Shown: positions 21,589 through 30,336, counted from the stretch's first letter. The stretch: DNA of 56,704 nucleotides from Methylophaga sulfidovorans (GCF_900114205.1 NZ_FOSH01000012.1:1-56704), one strand, 5' to 3'. Program-made: numbers and translations. Notes: a model not told the origin generated them from the letters alone.

Positions 21589-21644
21589 TCGTCACAAAAA
21601 CGTCATTAAAATGTTATAAGACTGTCATGTCTTCTCTCTATGCT
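21589..21644 (+). promoter_or_regulatory. Pho-box-like array and -10 element upstream of the OlsF-like gene
   Basis: Four half-sites occur at an exact 11-bp period: TCGTCAC (21589-21595), ACGTCAT (21600-21606), ATGTTAT (21611-21617) and CTGTCAT (21622-21628). The last equals the enterobacterial PhoB half-site consensus and the others keep 4-5 of 7 bases. The 4-bp spacers are AT-rich, as in known Pho boxes. A -10-like TATGCT (21639-21644) begins 10 bp after the last half-site, the usual place in PhoB-activated promoters, which lack a -35 box. The predicted start is near 21651. Confidence 0.65.
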
Positions 21645-21678
21645 TGCAAGCTATCTGCAAGCATAGAGAGAAGACATG
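21626..21678 (+). repeat. Perfect 23-bp inverted repeat over the -10 element and start codon
   Basis: The left arm 21626-21648 and right arm 21656-21678 are exact reverse complements, separated by a 7-nt loop (21649-21655). The right arm ends with the ATG of the acyltransferase gene (21676-21678) and includes its purine-rich ribosome binding region. The left arm includes the -10-like element. No T-run follows, so it is not a standard terminator. RNA that comes through from upstream would bury the start codon in the stem; RNA starting near 21651 would not. Confidence 0.9.
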
Positions 21679-23394
21679 CTCAATATCGAACAAGCTGTTC
21701 AACAAAAATTTCCTAAATTTGAACATTCCCGTCCGTGGATAAAAAAATCGACGATTAGTTTTCTGCGTAAAATTACCCACGAGCAGGAAGTGAATCGTTT
21801 TCTGGATTTACACCAGGATTTAAAAGGCTTCGATTTTATCGAACAGGTGCTGGACTATTTCAACTTCAGTTATAGCATCAGTCATCGTGATCGCAATAAT
21901 ATTCCGGCAACAGGACGCGTGGTAATTGTCGCTAATCATCCCCTTGGTGCTCTGGACGGTTTGTCATTATTAAAATTAGTCGGCGAAGTACGCCGTGATG
22001 TGAAAATCGTCGCTAACGATATGCTGATGAATTTTAACGCGGTCGATTCCTTATTCTTACCCGTCGATAATTTATCTAAATCCACCCGGAAAAGTAGTAT
22101 TTCCCGCATTATTGATTGTCTGAATAATGAAGAAGCCGTGATAGTTTTCCCTGCTGGTGAAGTGTCGCGTATTCGTCCTAGTGGCGTTCGTGATGGTAAA
22201 TGGAATACCGGCTTTCTGAATTTTGCCAAGAAAACCAATTCACCTATTTTGCCCATTTATGTCGGCGCTAGAAACTCTTCCTTGTTTTACAGTGCATCCA
22301 TGGTCTATAAGCCACTTTCAGGCATGATGTTGGCGCATGAGATGTTTAATAAAAACTCAAAGAACATCACTATGCGCGTCGGCGAGGCTATTCCTTATAA
22401 GCAGGTTGATCAACTCCCGCTGGTGAAAGCAGAAAAAGCCAAATTATTACGCCGCCATTTGTATCGTCTGGCAAAAGGTAAAAAACCGTTATTTATAACA
22501 GAGCAAACCATTGCTCACCCTCAGGACCGACGTAATATCAAACGTGAGTTACAAACGGCCGAGTTATTGGGGCAGACAGCAGATAATAAAAAGATTTATT
22601 TGTTTGACTATCAACCCGATTCAGCCGTGATGCATGAAGTTGGTCGTTTACGTGAGTTTACTTTTAGACAGGTCGGCGAGGGTACAGGAAAAAGGCGGGA
22701 TATTGATCGTTATGATCGCGATTACCGACACCTGATTCTATGGGATGAAAACGAATTAGAAATCGCTGGCGCTTACCGAATTGGTGAAGTGAATAATATA
22801 CTGGCACAAACAGGCAGCCGAGGAATTTATAGTCAGGAGTTATTTTCATACAACCATGATGCTATGCAGCCATTTTTTGAAAAGGGAATTGAGCTGGGCA
22901 GGAGTTTTGTCAGTCCAAAATATTGGGGCCGACGTAGCCTGGATTATTTATGGTATGGCATTGGCGCTTATTTGAAACGATACCCTGATATCCGCTATCT
23001 ATTTGGGCCCGTGAGTCTGTCAAATAGCTATCCTGATTTCGCTAAGTCATTAATCGTTGCTTATTATCAACACTATTTCCCAGATGATAAACACTTAGCG
23101 ATAGCGAAAAATCCGTATATTGCTGAGCGGAGCCTGCAACAACAAGTGTTGCAAACCTATTGCGGTACAGACGCCGAGGCTGATTTTACTGCCATGCGTG
23201 AGCAGCTGACGCATATGAATGTCACTGTCCCCACCTTATATAAACAGTATGCCGATGTCTGTGAAGACGGTGGGGTTCGCTTTATCGATTTTAATATCGA
23301 CGCTGATTTTGGTCATTGTATTGATGGTCTGGTGATGGTGGATTTGGATAAACTAAAACCTGCCAAAAGAAAACGTTATCTAGGTAATGACTAA
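21676..23394 (+). CDS. OlsF-like bifunctional acyltransferase (lyso-lipid acyltransferase plus GNAT-type N-acyltransferase)
   Basis: The 572-aa protein has two acyltransferase domains. The N-terminal one (about 40-280) is PlsC-like, with VANHPLGALDG carrying H88 and D94 (an H-x5-D form) and FPAGEVSR at 157-164. The C-terminal one (about 300-560) resembles the OlsB/hemolysin-type GNAT domain that N-acylates amino acids (VGRLREFTFRQVGEG, then RYDRDYRHLILWD). This architecture is that of OlsF, a single enzyme that makes ornithine lipid, replacing OlsA and OlsB. The amino-acid substrate cannot be read from sequence, so a glycine or other aminolipid is possible. The Pho-box-like upstream site fits a phosphate-free lipid made under phosphate starvation. 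Its end overlaps the convergent ychJ gene by 4 bp. Confidence 0.85.
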   Translation: MLNIEQAVQQKFPKFEHSRPWIKKSTISFLRKITHEQEVNRFLDLHQDLKGFDFIEQVLDYFNFSYSISHRDRNNIPATGRVVIVANHPLGALDGLSLLKLVGEVRRDVKIVANDMLMNFNAVDSLFLPVDNLSKSTRKSSISRIIDCLNNEEAVIVFPAGEVSRIRPSGVRDGKWNTGFLNFAKKTNSPILPIYVGARNSSLFYSASMVYKPLSGMMLAHEMFNKNSKNITMRVGEAIPYKQVDQLPLVKAEKAKLLRRHLYRLAKGKKPLFITEQTIAHPQDRRNIKRELQTAELLGQTADNKKIYLFDYQPDSAVMHEVGRLREFTFRQVGEGTGKRRDIDRYDRDYRHLILWDENELEIAGAYRIGEVNNILAQTGSRGIYSQELFSYNHDAMQPFFEKGIELGRSFVSPKYWGRRSLDYLWYGIGAYLKRYPDIRYLFGPVSLSNSYPDFAKSLIVAYYQHYFPDDKHLAIAKNPYIAERSLQQQVLQTYCGTDAEADFTAMREQLTHMNVTVPTLYKQYADVCEDGGVRFIDFNIDADFGHCIDGLVMVDLDKLKPAKRKRYLGND

Positions 23395-23849
23395 CCGTGA
23401 CAACGTTTTAGTTTTTTGCCACTACCGCAGAAACAGGGATCGTTTCTGCCTAGTTTGATCGCCGGCAGAATAATCCCATCATGATAGAACCATTCACCAC
23501 TTTCACAGGTAAAACGTGAGCGTTCGTGTAGTTGGCCCACCGGGCTATCTTCATAAAACGCAACAAACTCCACCTCAGCCAGTTCATTTTTTTGCTGGTG
23601 ATCCAGTACCTTCAGTCCTAACCATTGCGTGGTGTTAATCGTATTTTGCAATAGTTCTCGTTCGTCTAAGCGTCGTTTTGATGGGTGCAACGTGGCAATT
23701 AAATAGTCCACTTCACCCAAATAAAAAGCACTGTAACGCGAGCGCATCAGTTGCTCAGCATTTTCTGCACGTTGTTGTTTTTTATGAAGCGGTTGGCAGC
23801 ATTCACTGTAAGGACGCTGGCTGAGACAGGGACATAAATGGTTATTCAT
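23391..23849 (-). CDS. ychJ: YchJ-family (UPF0225) SEC-C motif protein
   Basis: This protein has two cysteine clusters, an N-terminal LCPCLSQRPYSECC and a C-terminal SEC-C motif GRNDPCFCGSGKKLKRCHG that binds zinc. Between them is an NTF2-like fold with MRSRYSAFYLGEVDYLI. The ATG at 23849 gives 152 aa, the length of E. coli YchJ; a GTG two codons upstream is possible. Its function is unknown. It overlaps the upstream epimerase gene by 8 bp and the convergent acyltransferase by 4 bp. Confidence 0.9.
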   Translation of the reverse strand: MNNHLCPCLSQRPYSECCQPLHKKQQRAENAEQLMRSRYSAFYLGEVDYLIATLHPSKRRLDERELLQNTINTTQWLGLKVLDHQQKNELAEVEFVAFYEDSPVGQLHERSRFTCESGEWFYHDGIILPAIKLGRNDPCFCGSGKKLKRCHG

Positions 23850-24627
23850 AAGCACGAGCTGGAATGGTCATTAAATCTGGATACTGAAATTGATAGGACA
23901 GTAATGTTTTAACTTTATCGTTACTGACGATTTTATAGGATGGCGTATTATCCTGGTTAAAGTCTGGTACAGCCTGGTTCAATTGCTCAGCGGCATGTCG
24001 ATAAAATTGTTTCTTACTCGGATGCGTGTCTGCACAACCATTGAGAACCTCTCCCCAGACTTGCTGCTTCAATAGCTGTTCAATGATGCCGATGCAGTCA
24101 TCAAGATGAATTAAATTAACCGGGGCATCTGCTTGTTGCACCTGTTTACCGTTCCTGAAGAAACGCCCTGGATGACGTTCTGGGCCTATCAATCCACTAA
24201 AGCGAATAATGCTGGTGGTAAACAGCGAAGATTGCCTAAACAGGGATTCGATTTGCCACAGGATGCTATCTTCATTCTCAAACTGAGGCTCTTCTCTAAC
24301 CCAGTCATTAGTATTTTGGTAAACCGAACTGGAGCTGATAAATAACACTTGTTTGATTGGGCTGTGTTCAATCTGACTGATCAGCTGCTCAAATGCCGCT
24401 TTATTTTTATTGGTGATATTAATAATCAGCGTATCAGCGTTCAGAAACTGACTAAAATCAGCTGGTTTTTCTATATCGATTTGGTAGGCATCAAAACCTT
24501 GTTCAATCAATAAAGACTGTTTTTCTGAGTCACGTGTAGAAAGTTTGATGGTGGTATTTTCTGTTTGTAATTGTCTTGCTAAGCGTAAGCCTAACCAGCC
24601 ACTACCGAGGATACTGATCGTATTAAT
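23842..24627 (-). CDS. YeeZ-like NAD(P)-dependent epimerase/dehydratase, apparent ATT start
   Basis: This extended SDR-type protein is similar to E. coli YeeZ. The frame continues upstream of the first TTG (24510) and encodes the Rossmann motif ILGSGWLGLRLA (residues 6-17), so the true N-terminus is near 24627. There the only candidate is ATT, 6 nt after a good AGAGG (24634-24638). An in-frame TAG sits four codons upstream and no ATG, GTG or TTG lies between. Further motifs are FISSSSVYQ, RFSGLIGPERHPGRFF and VNLIHLDDCIG. The predicted length is 261 aa (YeeZ 274). The substrate is unknown. Confidence 0.85.
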   Translation of the reverse strand: MNTISILGSGWLGLRLARQLQTENTTIKLSTRDSEKQSLLIEQGFDAYQIDIEKPADFSQFLNADTLIINITNKNKAAFEQLISQIEHSPIKQVLFISSSSVYQNTNDWVREEPQFENEDSILWQIESLFRQSSLFTTSIIRFSGLIGPERHPGRFFRNGKQVQQADAPVNLIHLDDCIGIIEQLLKQQVWGEVLNGCADTHPSKKQFYRHAAEQLNQAVPDFNQDNTPSYKIVSNDKVKTLLSYQFQYPDLMTIPARAYE

Positions 24628-24734
24628 GACACACCTCTAATTGAATTATTAAGATGGCGACACCATATCAAGCATTAGTCATATTGTCATGGTTGTTTAT
24701 ACTATGACGATAAACCTAAAGGGAAGAGCAGGGT

Positions 24735-25259
24735 ATGAGTGCACCTGATATATCAAAAATGTTTTCCAGCAAGATCGTCACTATATTGTTCTGGCTGTTT
24801 TTAATGGGGTCACTCACCTTATTTTTTAACGGCTATATTCAGCAGCGCGATAATCCTAACCAAGCATTGGTAGCCGCAAATTCAGGCAGTGGTGAGGTGA
24901 CATTAAAGCGTAATCGTGACGGACATTATCTGGCCCCTGGCTATATCAACGGTCACCCGGTTAATTTCCTGCTGGATACTGGCGCGACTAATGTCAGTAT
25001 TCCCGCTGCCATTGCAGAAGCTGCCGGATTGAAAAAAGGAACCACTTCAATGGTGTCGACAGCGAATGGTGTTGTTCCGGTATTTCAGACCGATGTCGAC
25101 ACGGTTCGACTTGGTGGTATTACCTTAGAGCATGTTGATGCGAGTATTAACCCGCATATGAGTGATGGTGTGGTTTTATTAGGTATGAGTTTTATGAAAC
25201 ATCTCGATATTACTCAGCGTAATGGTGTTATGACGCTGCGTGTACCGGTATCAGGATAG
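24735..25259 (+). CDS. Membrane-anchored retropepsin-like aspartic protease
   Basis: The 174-aa protein has an N-terminal membrane helix (about 13-32) followed by a single retroviral-type aspartic protease domain. The active site is LLDTGATNVSIP with D81-T82-G83, and the flap region and the closing VLLGMSFMKHLDI motif follow. Such proteases (TIGR02281-type, clan AA) act as dimers and face the periplasm when anchored this way. The biological substrate is unknown. A GGGAAGAGCAGGG upstream supports the ATG. Its last 9 bases overlap the convergent 92-aa gene. Confidence 0.88.
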   Translation: MSAPDISKMFSSKIVTILFWLFLMGSLTLFFNGYIQQRDNPNQALVAANSGSGEVTLKRNRDGHYLAPGYINGHPVNFLLDTGATNVSIPAAIAEAAGLKKGTTSMVSTANGVVPVFQTDVDTVRLGGITLEHVDASINPHMSDGVVLLGMSFMKHLDITQRNGVMTLRVPVSG

Positions 25260-25529
25260 GGCAATCTTAACCACTTTCATATACTCAAAAGTCATGCGAG
25301 CAATGACTTCTTTATCCGGGTAATAGACGATATCTACCCGTGCACCCTTTAGCGATTTATACCGCCGTTGACGTTTGTATTTATAGGGAATGTCCTGACC
25401 TTCAATGGTAATGGTATTCAATACCCATTCACCTTCTTCACGCTGAACATGAGAAGACACTTTTTGCATAGTGGCGTGGATTAAATGGTCATTTTCAGCC
25501 AGCCATTTTTTTGTTTTTCTAACTTTCAT
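25251..25529 (-). CDS. Conserved-looking hypothetical protein, 92 aa
   Basis: I do not recognise this protein. It is basic, begins MKVRKTKKWLAENDHLI, and then shows alternating strands (EGEWVLNTITIEGQDIPY, ARVDIVYYPDKEVIA), suggesting a small beta-rich fold. There is no signal peptide or membrane segment. Its start overlaps the lytic transglycosylase gene by 11 bp and its end overlaps the convergent protease gene by 9 bp. Tight packing and good codon use argue that it is real. It is probably cotranslated after the transglycosylase. Confidence 0.7.
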   Translation of the reverse strand: MKVRKTKKWLAENDHLIHATMQKVSSHVQREEGEWVLNTITIEGQDIPYKYKRQRRYKSLKGARVDIVYYPDKEVIARMTFEYMKVVKIALS

Positions 25530-26193
25530 GTTGGTAACGTTGATGCAAAATGCTCACACGTTCTACATAAACTTTAGTCTCTGAATAAGGGGGAATATCG
25601 TTATATTTTTTCACGGCATTGGGTCCTGCATTATAAGCAGCTGTGGCAAGGCGAATATTGCCTTTGAATAAAGATAGCAGCTCAGCCAGATATTTAACAC
25701 CGCCTTCTATATTTTGTTCGACATTAAAAGGCTTATCCACGCCTAAATCTTTGGCGGTGTCGGGCATTAACTGCATCAAGCCTTGAGCCCCGGTTCTGGA
25801 AATCGCTTTTTTATTGAACGCCGATTCCGCATGAATAACGGCTCTGACCAAGGCGGCATCAACATGATATTTTTTGGCATAACGTTTTACTTCGTCAGCA
25901 TAGGATGAAAAATCCAGTTTAATGGTGTGCCAATTGATTTTTGATGAGGGATTACAGGCATAACAACTGTATTTTAAAATCTCGAAATGACCATGTTTGG
26001 GTTTCTGATCTGAGAAAACAAACCCTTCACCTGTTTGTGATTTATAAATGACAGTTTGCGATGTGGCTTGTCTGACATTACTGAACTCAACCGAGCCATC
26101 GGGGGTTTGAATACGCTGAATAGTATCTGCTACAGTCAACTGACTCAAAAACATCATCAGACTCAGCAGGGACCATTTCATCAGCGTATTCAT
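25519..26193 (-). CDS. Periplasmic lytic transglycosylase (SLT domain)
   Basis: It cleaves the MurNAc-GlcNAc bond of peptidoglycan with formation of 1,6-anhydroMurNAc. The 224-aa protein has a signal peptide (about 1-22), a short DUF4124-like N-terminal stretch, a C77-x2-C80 pair (KYSCYACNPS), and a C-terminal SLT domain. The SLT motifs are AVIHAESAFN with catalytic E123, GAQGLMQLMPDTA and ATAAYNAGPNAV. It appears to be a minimal SLT-type enzyme without LysM repeats. It lies 5 nt after the CopD-like gene and overlaps the 92-aa gene. Confidence 0.93.
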   Translation of the reverse strand: MNTLMKWSLLSLMMFLSQLTVADTIQRIQTPDGSVEFSNVRQATSQTVIYKSQTGEGFVFSDQKPKHGHFEILKYSCYACNPSSKINWHTIKLDFSSYADEVKRYAKKYHVDAALVRAVIHAESAFNKKAISRTGAQGLMQLMPDTAKDLGVDKPFNVEQNIEGGVKYLAELLSLFKGNIRLATAAYNAGPNAVKKYNDIPPYSETKVYVERVSILHQRYQHES

Positions 26194-26198
26194 GATGT

Positions 26199-26657
26199 CT
26201 AACCCAGCCAGTAACGCCCAGAGCTGGCAATGACGATAGTGATAATGCCTAATATCAGATTAAGCAGAACGAGTTTGCGTATTTGCGTTAAGGCAGTAGC
26301 GCCTGCAATCCAGTCACGTCCAGCTACAGCTCGTTTGAGTTTTTTGAATGGGTTAAAAAACACATGCATAAAAATAAGCATCATAAAGATGCCAACCAGT
26401 AACATTATGTGTACATAAATACCAAGGCCACCCATACCACCTAATAAAGAAATCATCCAAATACCGGTAATAAGTAAGGCGACTATAGATGGCCAGACCC
26501 AATTAAAGAATATTTTTAATGAACCCGCCCATAGCGGCAGGCGTTGTTCCTGAGTGAGAAATTCAACTGCTGCAGGTCGAAGAGAGGTGTAGGCGAAAAA
26601 CATACCCCCTACCCAAATCACGGCAGCTAAGAGGTGTAAAGGTAATGCAATCATCAT
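26199..26657 (-). CDS. CopD-family integral membrane protein
   Basis: The 152-aa protein has four hydrophobic helices with HLLAAVIWVGGMFFAY at the N-terminus and HIMLLVGIFMMLIFMHVFF in the middle. Conserved histidines (H8, H83, H99) resemble those of the CopD/PcoD copper-resistance membrane domain. Short stand-alone members like this are common in proteobacteria and have no proven role; copper or heme binding is possible. The start is ATG-ATG at 26654-26657. It lies between fumarase and the lytic transglycosylase on the same strand. Confidence 0.75.
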   Translation of the reverse strand: MMIALPLHLLAAVIWVGGMFFAYTSLRPAAVEFLTQEQRLPLWAGSLKIFFNWVWPSIVALLITGIWMISLLGGMGGLGIYVHIMLLVGIFMMLIFMHVFFNPFKKLKRAVAGRDWIAGATALTQIRKLVLLNLILGIITIVIASSGRYWLG

Positions 26658-26683
26658 AAGCAGACTCTCTTTAATATGTAATA

Positions 26684-28207
26684 TTAATTATTGTTTATAG
26701 GTATATCGGCAATTTTAATTTTCCATTCACTCGGTCCTGTTTTATGCACCGAATGACCTTCACTATCAACGGCCACAGTGACCGGCATATTTTCTACGTA
26801 AAATTCGCGAATAGCTTCCATGCCCAGTTCTTCAAATGCCACCATACGTGATGATTTGATGGCTTTTGACACTAAATACGCTGCGCCACCAATTGCGATC
26901 AGATAGACGGAATGATGTTTTTTGATGGAAGCAATAGTTTCATCACCACGCTCTGCTTTACCAATCATGCCTAATAAACCAGTTTTATCAAGCATCATGT
27001 CAGTAAACTTATCCATCCGGGTTGCGGTTGTTGGGCCTGCTGGCCCAACAATTTCGCCTTTAACCGGATCAACAGGGCCGACGTAATAGATAAAGCGATT
27101 TTTGAAATCAAGCCCGTCAGGTAATGACTCACCATTATTCAGTAAATCGGCAATTTTTTTGTGCGCGGCATCACGTCCTGTTAATAAATGCCCAGTCAGT
27201 AATAGGGTTTCACCAGGTTGCCATGCTGAAATATCGGCAGCTGTTATTTTATCTAAATCGATATGGCGGGTATTTTCTGCTGCTTCCCAGGTGATATCTG
27301 GCCAATCATCCATGGAAGGTGGTTCAAACTCAGCAGGTCCAGAGCCATCAAGAGTAAAGTGGATATGACGGCTGGCGGCACAATTTGGAATCATAGCGAC
27401 AGGTAAAGAAGCCGCATGGGTTGGATAATCACTGATTTTGACATCAAGCACAGTGGTTAAACCACCTAGTCCTTGGGCACCAATACCGAGTTGATTAACC
27501 TTTTCATAAAGTTCGACACGAAGCTTTTCTGTGGCAGTTTCTGCACCACGATCTATTAATTCCTGTATATCAATGGGATGCATTAATGATTCTTTCGCCA
27601 TTAACATCGCTTTTTCTGCCGTGCCACCAATACCTATACCTAACATGCCTGGCGGACACCAGCCGGCGCCCATGGTGGGTACGGTTTTTAAGACCCAATC
27701 AACCAGATTGTCACTTGGATTCAGAATGGTGAATTTGGCTTTGTTTTCTGAGCCACCACCTTTTGCCGCAATTAATACCTCGACTTGATCACCCATCACC
27801 AGTTCGGTGTTAATAATAGCCGGGGTATTATCGCCTGTATTTTTTCGTTGGCCGATGGGATCGGAAACGATCGAAGCCCGCAATACATTATCTGGATGAA
27901 GATAGGCACGACGCACACCCTCATTCACCATATCATCAAGGCTTTTTGAGGTTTGCCACTGCACATCCATACCCACTTTGACAAAGACATTGACGATGCC
28001 AGTGTCCTGACAAATAGGGCGATTGTTTTCTGCACACATCCTGGAATTCACCAGAATCTGTGCGATAGCATCTTTTGCTGCGACGGATTGTTCACGCTCG
28101 TAAGCTGCCGTCATTGCCTGAATAAAATCTTTTGGATGATAACAGGCAATAAACTGCAATGCGTCTGCAATGCTGTCGATAAAGTCAGTCTCTTTAATGA
28201 CTGTCAT
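26684..28207 (-). CDS. fumA: Class I (iron-sulfur) fumarate hydratase
   Basis: It converts fumarate and malate in the TCA cycle using an oxygen-labile [4Fe-4S] cluster. The 507-aa protein is the single-chain type with alpha part (about 1-290) and beta part (about 300-500). Cluster and substrate motifs are visible: the C58/C66 region CAENNRPICQDTG, GGGSENKA, PNCAASRHIHF, and the beta-part GPTTATRMDKF. E. coli FumA/B are 548 aa. It starts 10 nt after proS, with a GAGG lying inside the proS end, so the two are probably cotranscribed. Confidence 0.93.
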   Translation of the reverse strand: MTVIKETDFIDSIADALQFIACYHPKDFIQAMTAAYEREQSVAAKDAIAQILVNSRMCAENNRPICQDTGIVNVFVKVGMDVQWQTSKSLDDMVNEGVRRAYLHPDNVLRASIVSDPIGQRKNTGDNTPAIINTELVMGDQVEVLIAAKGGGSENKAKFTILNPSDNLVDWVLKTVPTMGAGWCPPGMLGIGIGGTAEKAMLMAKESLMHPIDIQELIDRGAETATEKLRVELYEKVNQLGIGAQGLGGLTTVLDVKISDYPTHAASLPVAMIPNCAASRHIHFTLDGSGPAEFEPPSMDDWPDITWEAAENTRHIDLDKITAADISAWQPGETLLLTGHLLTGRDAAHKKIADLLNNGESLPDGLDFKNRFIYYVGPVDPVKGEIVGPAGPTTATRMDKFTDMMLDKTGLLGMIGKAERGDETIASIKKHHSVYLIAIGGAAYLVSKAIKSSRMVAFEELGMEAIREFYVENMPVTVAVDSEGHSVHKTGPSEWKIKIADIPINNN

Positions 28208-28217
28208 GCATTCAACC

Positions 28218-29927
28218 TCAGCTTAATTTTTGTTTGACGATGCTGACCACATCTTCAATCGCAAACTCTTCGCCATCACCGCTGCGACGGTTTTTGTATT
28301 CAATCATGCCATTATCAAGTCCACGTTCGCCCAGAATTAAACGATGTGGAATACCAATCAATTCCATATCTGCAAAAGCAACACCAGGACGCAGACCACG
28401 ATCATCAAGTAATACGTCAACACCAGCAGCAAGTAGTTGCTGATAAACTTCTTCAGCTTTTTCTTTAACCCTTACTGATTTATGTGCGTTAACAGGGACT
28501 AAAACTACCTGATAAGGCGCAATCGATTCTGGCCAGATAATGCCGCGCTCATCATGATTTTGCTCAATTGCTGCAGCGACAACCCGTGATACACCAATAC
28601 CATAACAGCCCATGGTGACAATTTGTGATTTGCCGGATTCAGTCAAAACAACGGCGTTTAATTTACTGCTGTAGTTTTCACCAAGCTGGAAGATATGACC
28701 CACCTCAATACCACGTGCGATTTCTAATGTGCCTTGGCCATCTGGACTTGGATCACCAGCGATAACTTTACGTAAGTCTGCTGTTTCAGGTTCAGGTAAA
28801 TCACGTCCCCAGTTCACACCGGTTAAATGTTTGTCATCCTGATTGGCGCCACAGACAAAGTCGCTGACAAAAGCGGCTGCATGATCAACGATAACTGGAA
28901 TGCTTAAACCAACAGGACCGACTGAACCAATATTGGCATGGCTGATTTCAAGTACTTTTTCAGGGGTAACAAACGTCAGTGGTGCAGCGACCAGAGGGTG
29001 TTTTTCAGCTTTAATCTCATTAAGTTCATGATCACCACGAACAACCAGAGCCACAACTGAACCTTCTTCAGCGCCTTCAACTAATAAGGTTTTCAAACAT
29101 TGTGAAGCTGGTTTATTGAGATACTGACTGACATCATCAATAGTGTGTTGCGCAGGTGTTTCAACCACGGTCATAGTTTCTGCTGCCGCTGCACGTTCAC
29201 CTTGTGGTGCTATGGCTTCTGCTAGTTCAACATTAGCGGCATAATCACTTTTATCACTAAAGGCGATAGCATCTTCACCTGAGCTGGCTAAGACATGAAA
29301 CTCATGTGATGCATTACCACCGATACTGCCAGTGTCAGCCTGAACAGCGCGGAACTGCAAACCAATACGGCTGAAAATACGTGTGTAAGTCGCATACATA
29401 TTGTCATAGGTTTCTTGTAAAGAAGCCTGATCCAGATGGAAAGAATAGGCATCTTTCATCAGGAACTCACGGGCACGCATCAAACCAAAGCGAGGACGAA
29501 TTTCATCACGAAATTTAGTCTGGATCTGGTAAAAGTTCACAGGTAACTGTTTGTAACTACGAATTTCCTGACGTACCAGATCGGTGATCACTTCTTCGTG
29601 AGTTGGTCCATAGCAGAACTCACGATTATGACGGTCAGTGATACGCAATAATTCAGGTCCATACTTTTCCCAGCGTTGGCTTTCCTGCCAAAGTTCAGCG
29701 GGTTGTACCGAGGGCATTAAGACTTCCTGCGCGCCAGCTTTATCCATTTCTTCGCGGACAATAGCTTCGGTTTTTCTGAGCACTTTCAATCCCATGGGTA
29801 ACCATGTGTATAAGCCTGATGCCAGACGACGGATAAGTCCGGCACGGAGCATTAATTGATGGCTGACAATTTCTGCGTCTGCTGGTGTCTCTTTTAAAGT
29901 GGAAATAAGCAGGTTAGAGGCGCGCAT
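28218..29927 (-). CDS. proS: Prolyl-tRNA synthetase (bacterial type with editing domain)
   Basis: This class II synthetase charges tRNA-Pro. The 569-aa length matches the long bacterial form (E. coli 572). Motif 2 ([27 protein letters not shown] region) and motif 3 (GCYGIGVSR) are intact. The INS editing domain (about 225-405), which clears Ala-tRNA-Pro, is inserted between them. A short anticodon-binding domain ends the protein. It lies upstream of fumarase on the - strand. Confidence 0.98.
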   Translation of the reverse strand: MRASNLLISTLKETPADAEIVSHQLMLRAGLIRRLASGLYTWLPMGLKVLRKTEAIVREEMDKAGAQEVLMPSVQPAELWQESQRWEKYGPELLRITDRHNREFCYGPTHEEVITDLVRQEIRSYKQLPVNFYQIQTKFRDEIRPRFGLMRAREFLMKDAYSFHLDQASLQETYDNMYATYTRIFSRIGLQFRAVQADTGSIGGNASHEFHVLASSGEDAIAFSDKSDYAANVELAEAIAPQGERAAAAETMTVVETPAQHTIDDVSQYLNKPASQCLKTLLVEGAEEGSVVALVVRGDHELNEIKAEKHPLVAAPLTFVTPEKVLEISHANIGSVGPVGLSIPVIVDHAAAFVSDFVCGANQDDKHLTGVNWGRDLPEPETADLRKVIAGDPSPDGQGTLEIARGIEVGHIFQLGENYSSKLNAVVLTESGKSQIVTMGCYGIGVSRVVAAAIEQNHDERGIIWPESIAPYQVVLVPVNAHKSVRVKEKAEEVYQQLLAAGVDVLLDDRGLRPGVAFADMELIGIPHRLILGERGLDNGMIEYKNRRSGDGEEFAIEDVVSIVKQKLS

Positions 29928-29989
29928 GTTTTTTTATTTTTCCTGTAATGATAATAAGTTGCCTTGAGGCAATGATTAATTGATAAACG

Positions 29990-30325
29990 TTAAAAAGTAC
30001 TGTGATTCCAACCCCAGTTTTGTCGCTCTGAATCAGTCATGCTGATATAGATACGACCACCTTCAACTTTTAGGTTCTCACTGATGAGTGTACATAAGGT
30101 ATCCGAGAAGGCCTGACGATCACCAGGTAAACCGAGTGCTCGGTAATCAAGCATCGCTGCGGGTGCATCACTGCCAGCAAAGGACATATCGGCTTTATCA
30201 TTCAGCACAATCATCACATAACTTTCAGGTTTACCTGATGCTTTGGCAACGGTTTCACTGGCCTGTTTGATAAATGATGATTTGTCGTTAACTTCTTGAT
30301 TAGTCGTAATATTAAGGTATGGCAT
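29990..30325 (-). CDS. MIF-like tautomerase-family protein
   Basis: The 111-aa protein belongs to the macrophage migration inhibitory factor/tautomerase superfamily. Pro2 (catalytic Pro1 after Met removal) in MPYLNITTNQ, the ASGKPESYVMIVLND segment and the GGRIYISMTDSERQNWGWNHSTF C-terminus match the group. Members form trimers and tautomerise phenylpyruvate-like substrates. The physiological role in bacteria is unclear. An AGAAG-type site precedes the ATG. It lies 11 nt after the DUF4124 gene. Confidence 0.9.
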   Translation of the reverse strand: MPYLNITTNQEVNDKSSFIKQASETVAKASGKPESYVMIVLNDKADMSFAGSDAPAAMLDYRALGLPGDRQAFSDTLCTLISENLKVEGGRIYISMTDSERQNWGWNHSTF

Positions 30326-30336
30326 TTTGCTTCTCC

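Noticed and set aside
21626-21678. The 23-bp inverted repeat as a rho-independent terminator for the panD-UPF0114 unit
   Set aside because: No T-run follows and the right arm ends on the next start codon, which fits regulation better than termination.
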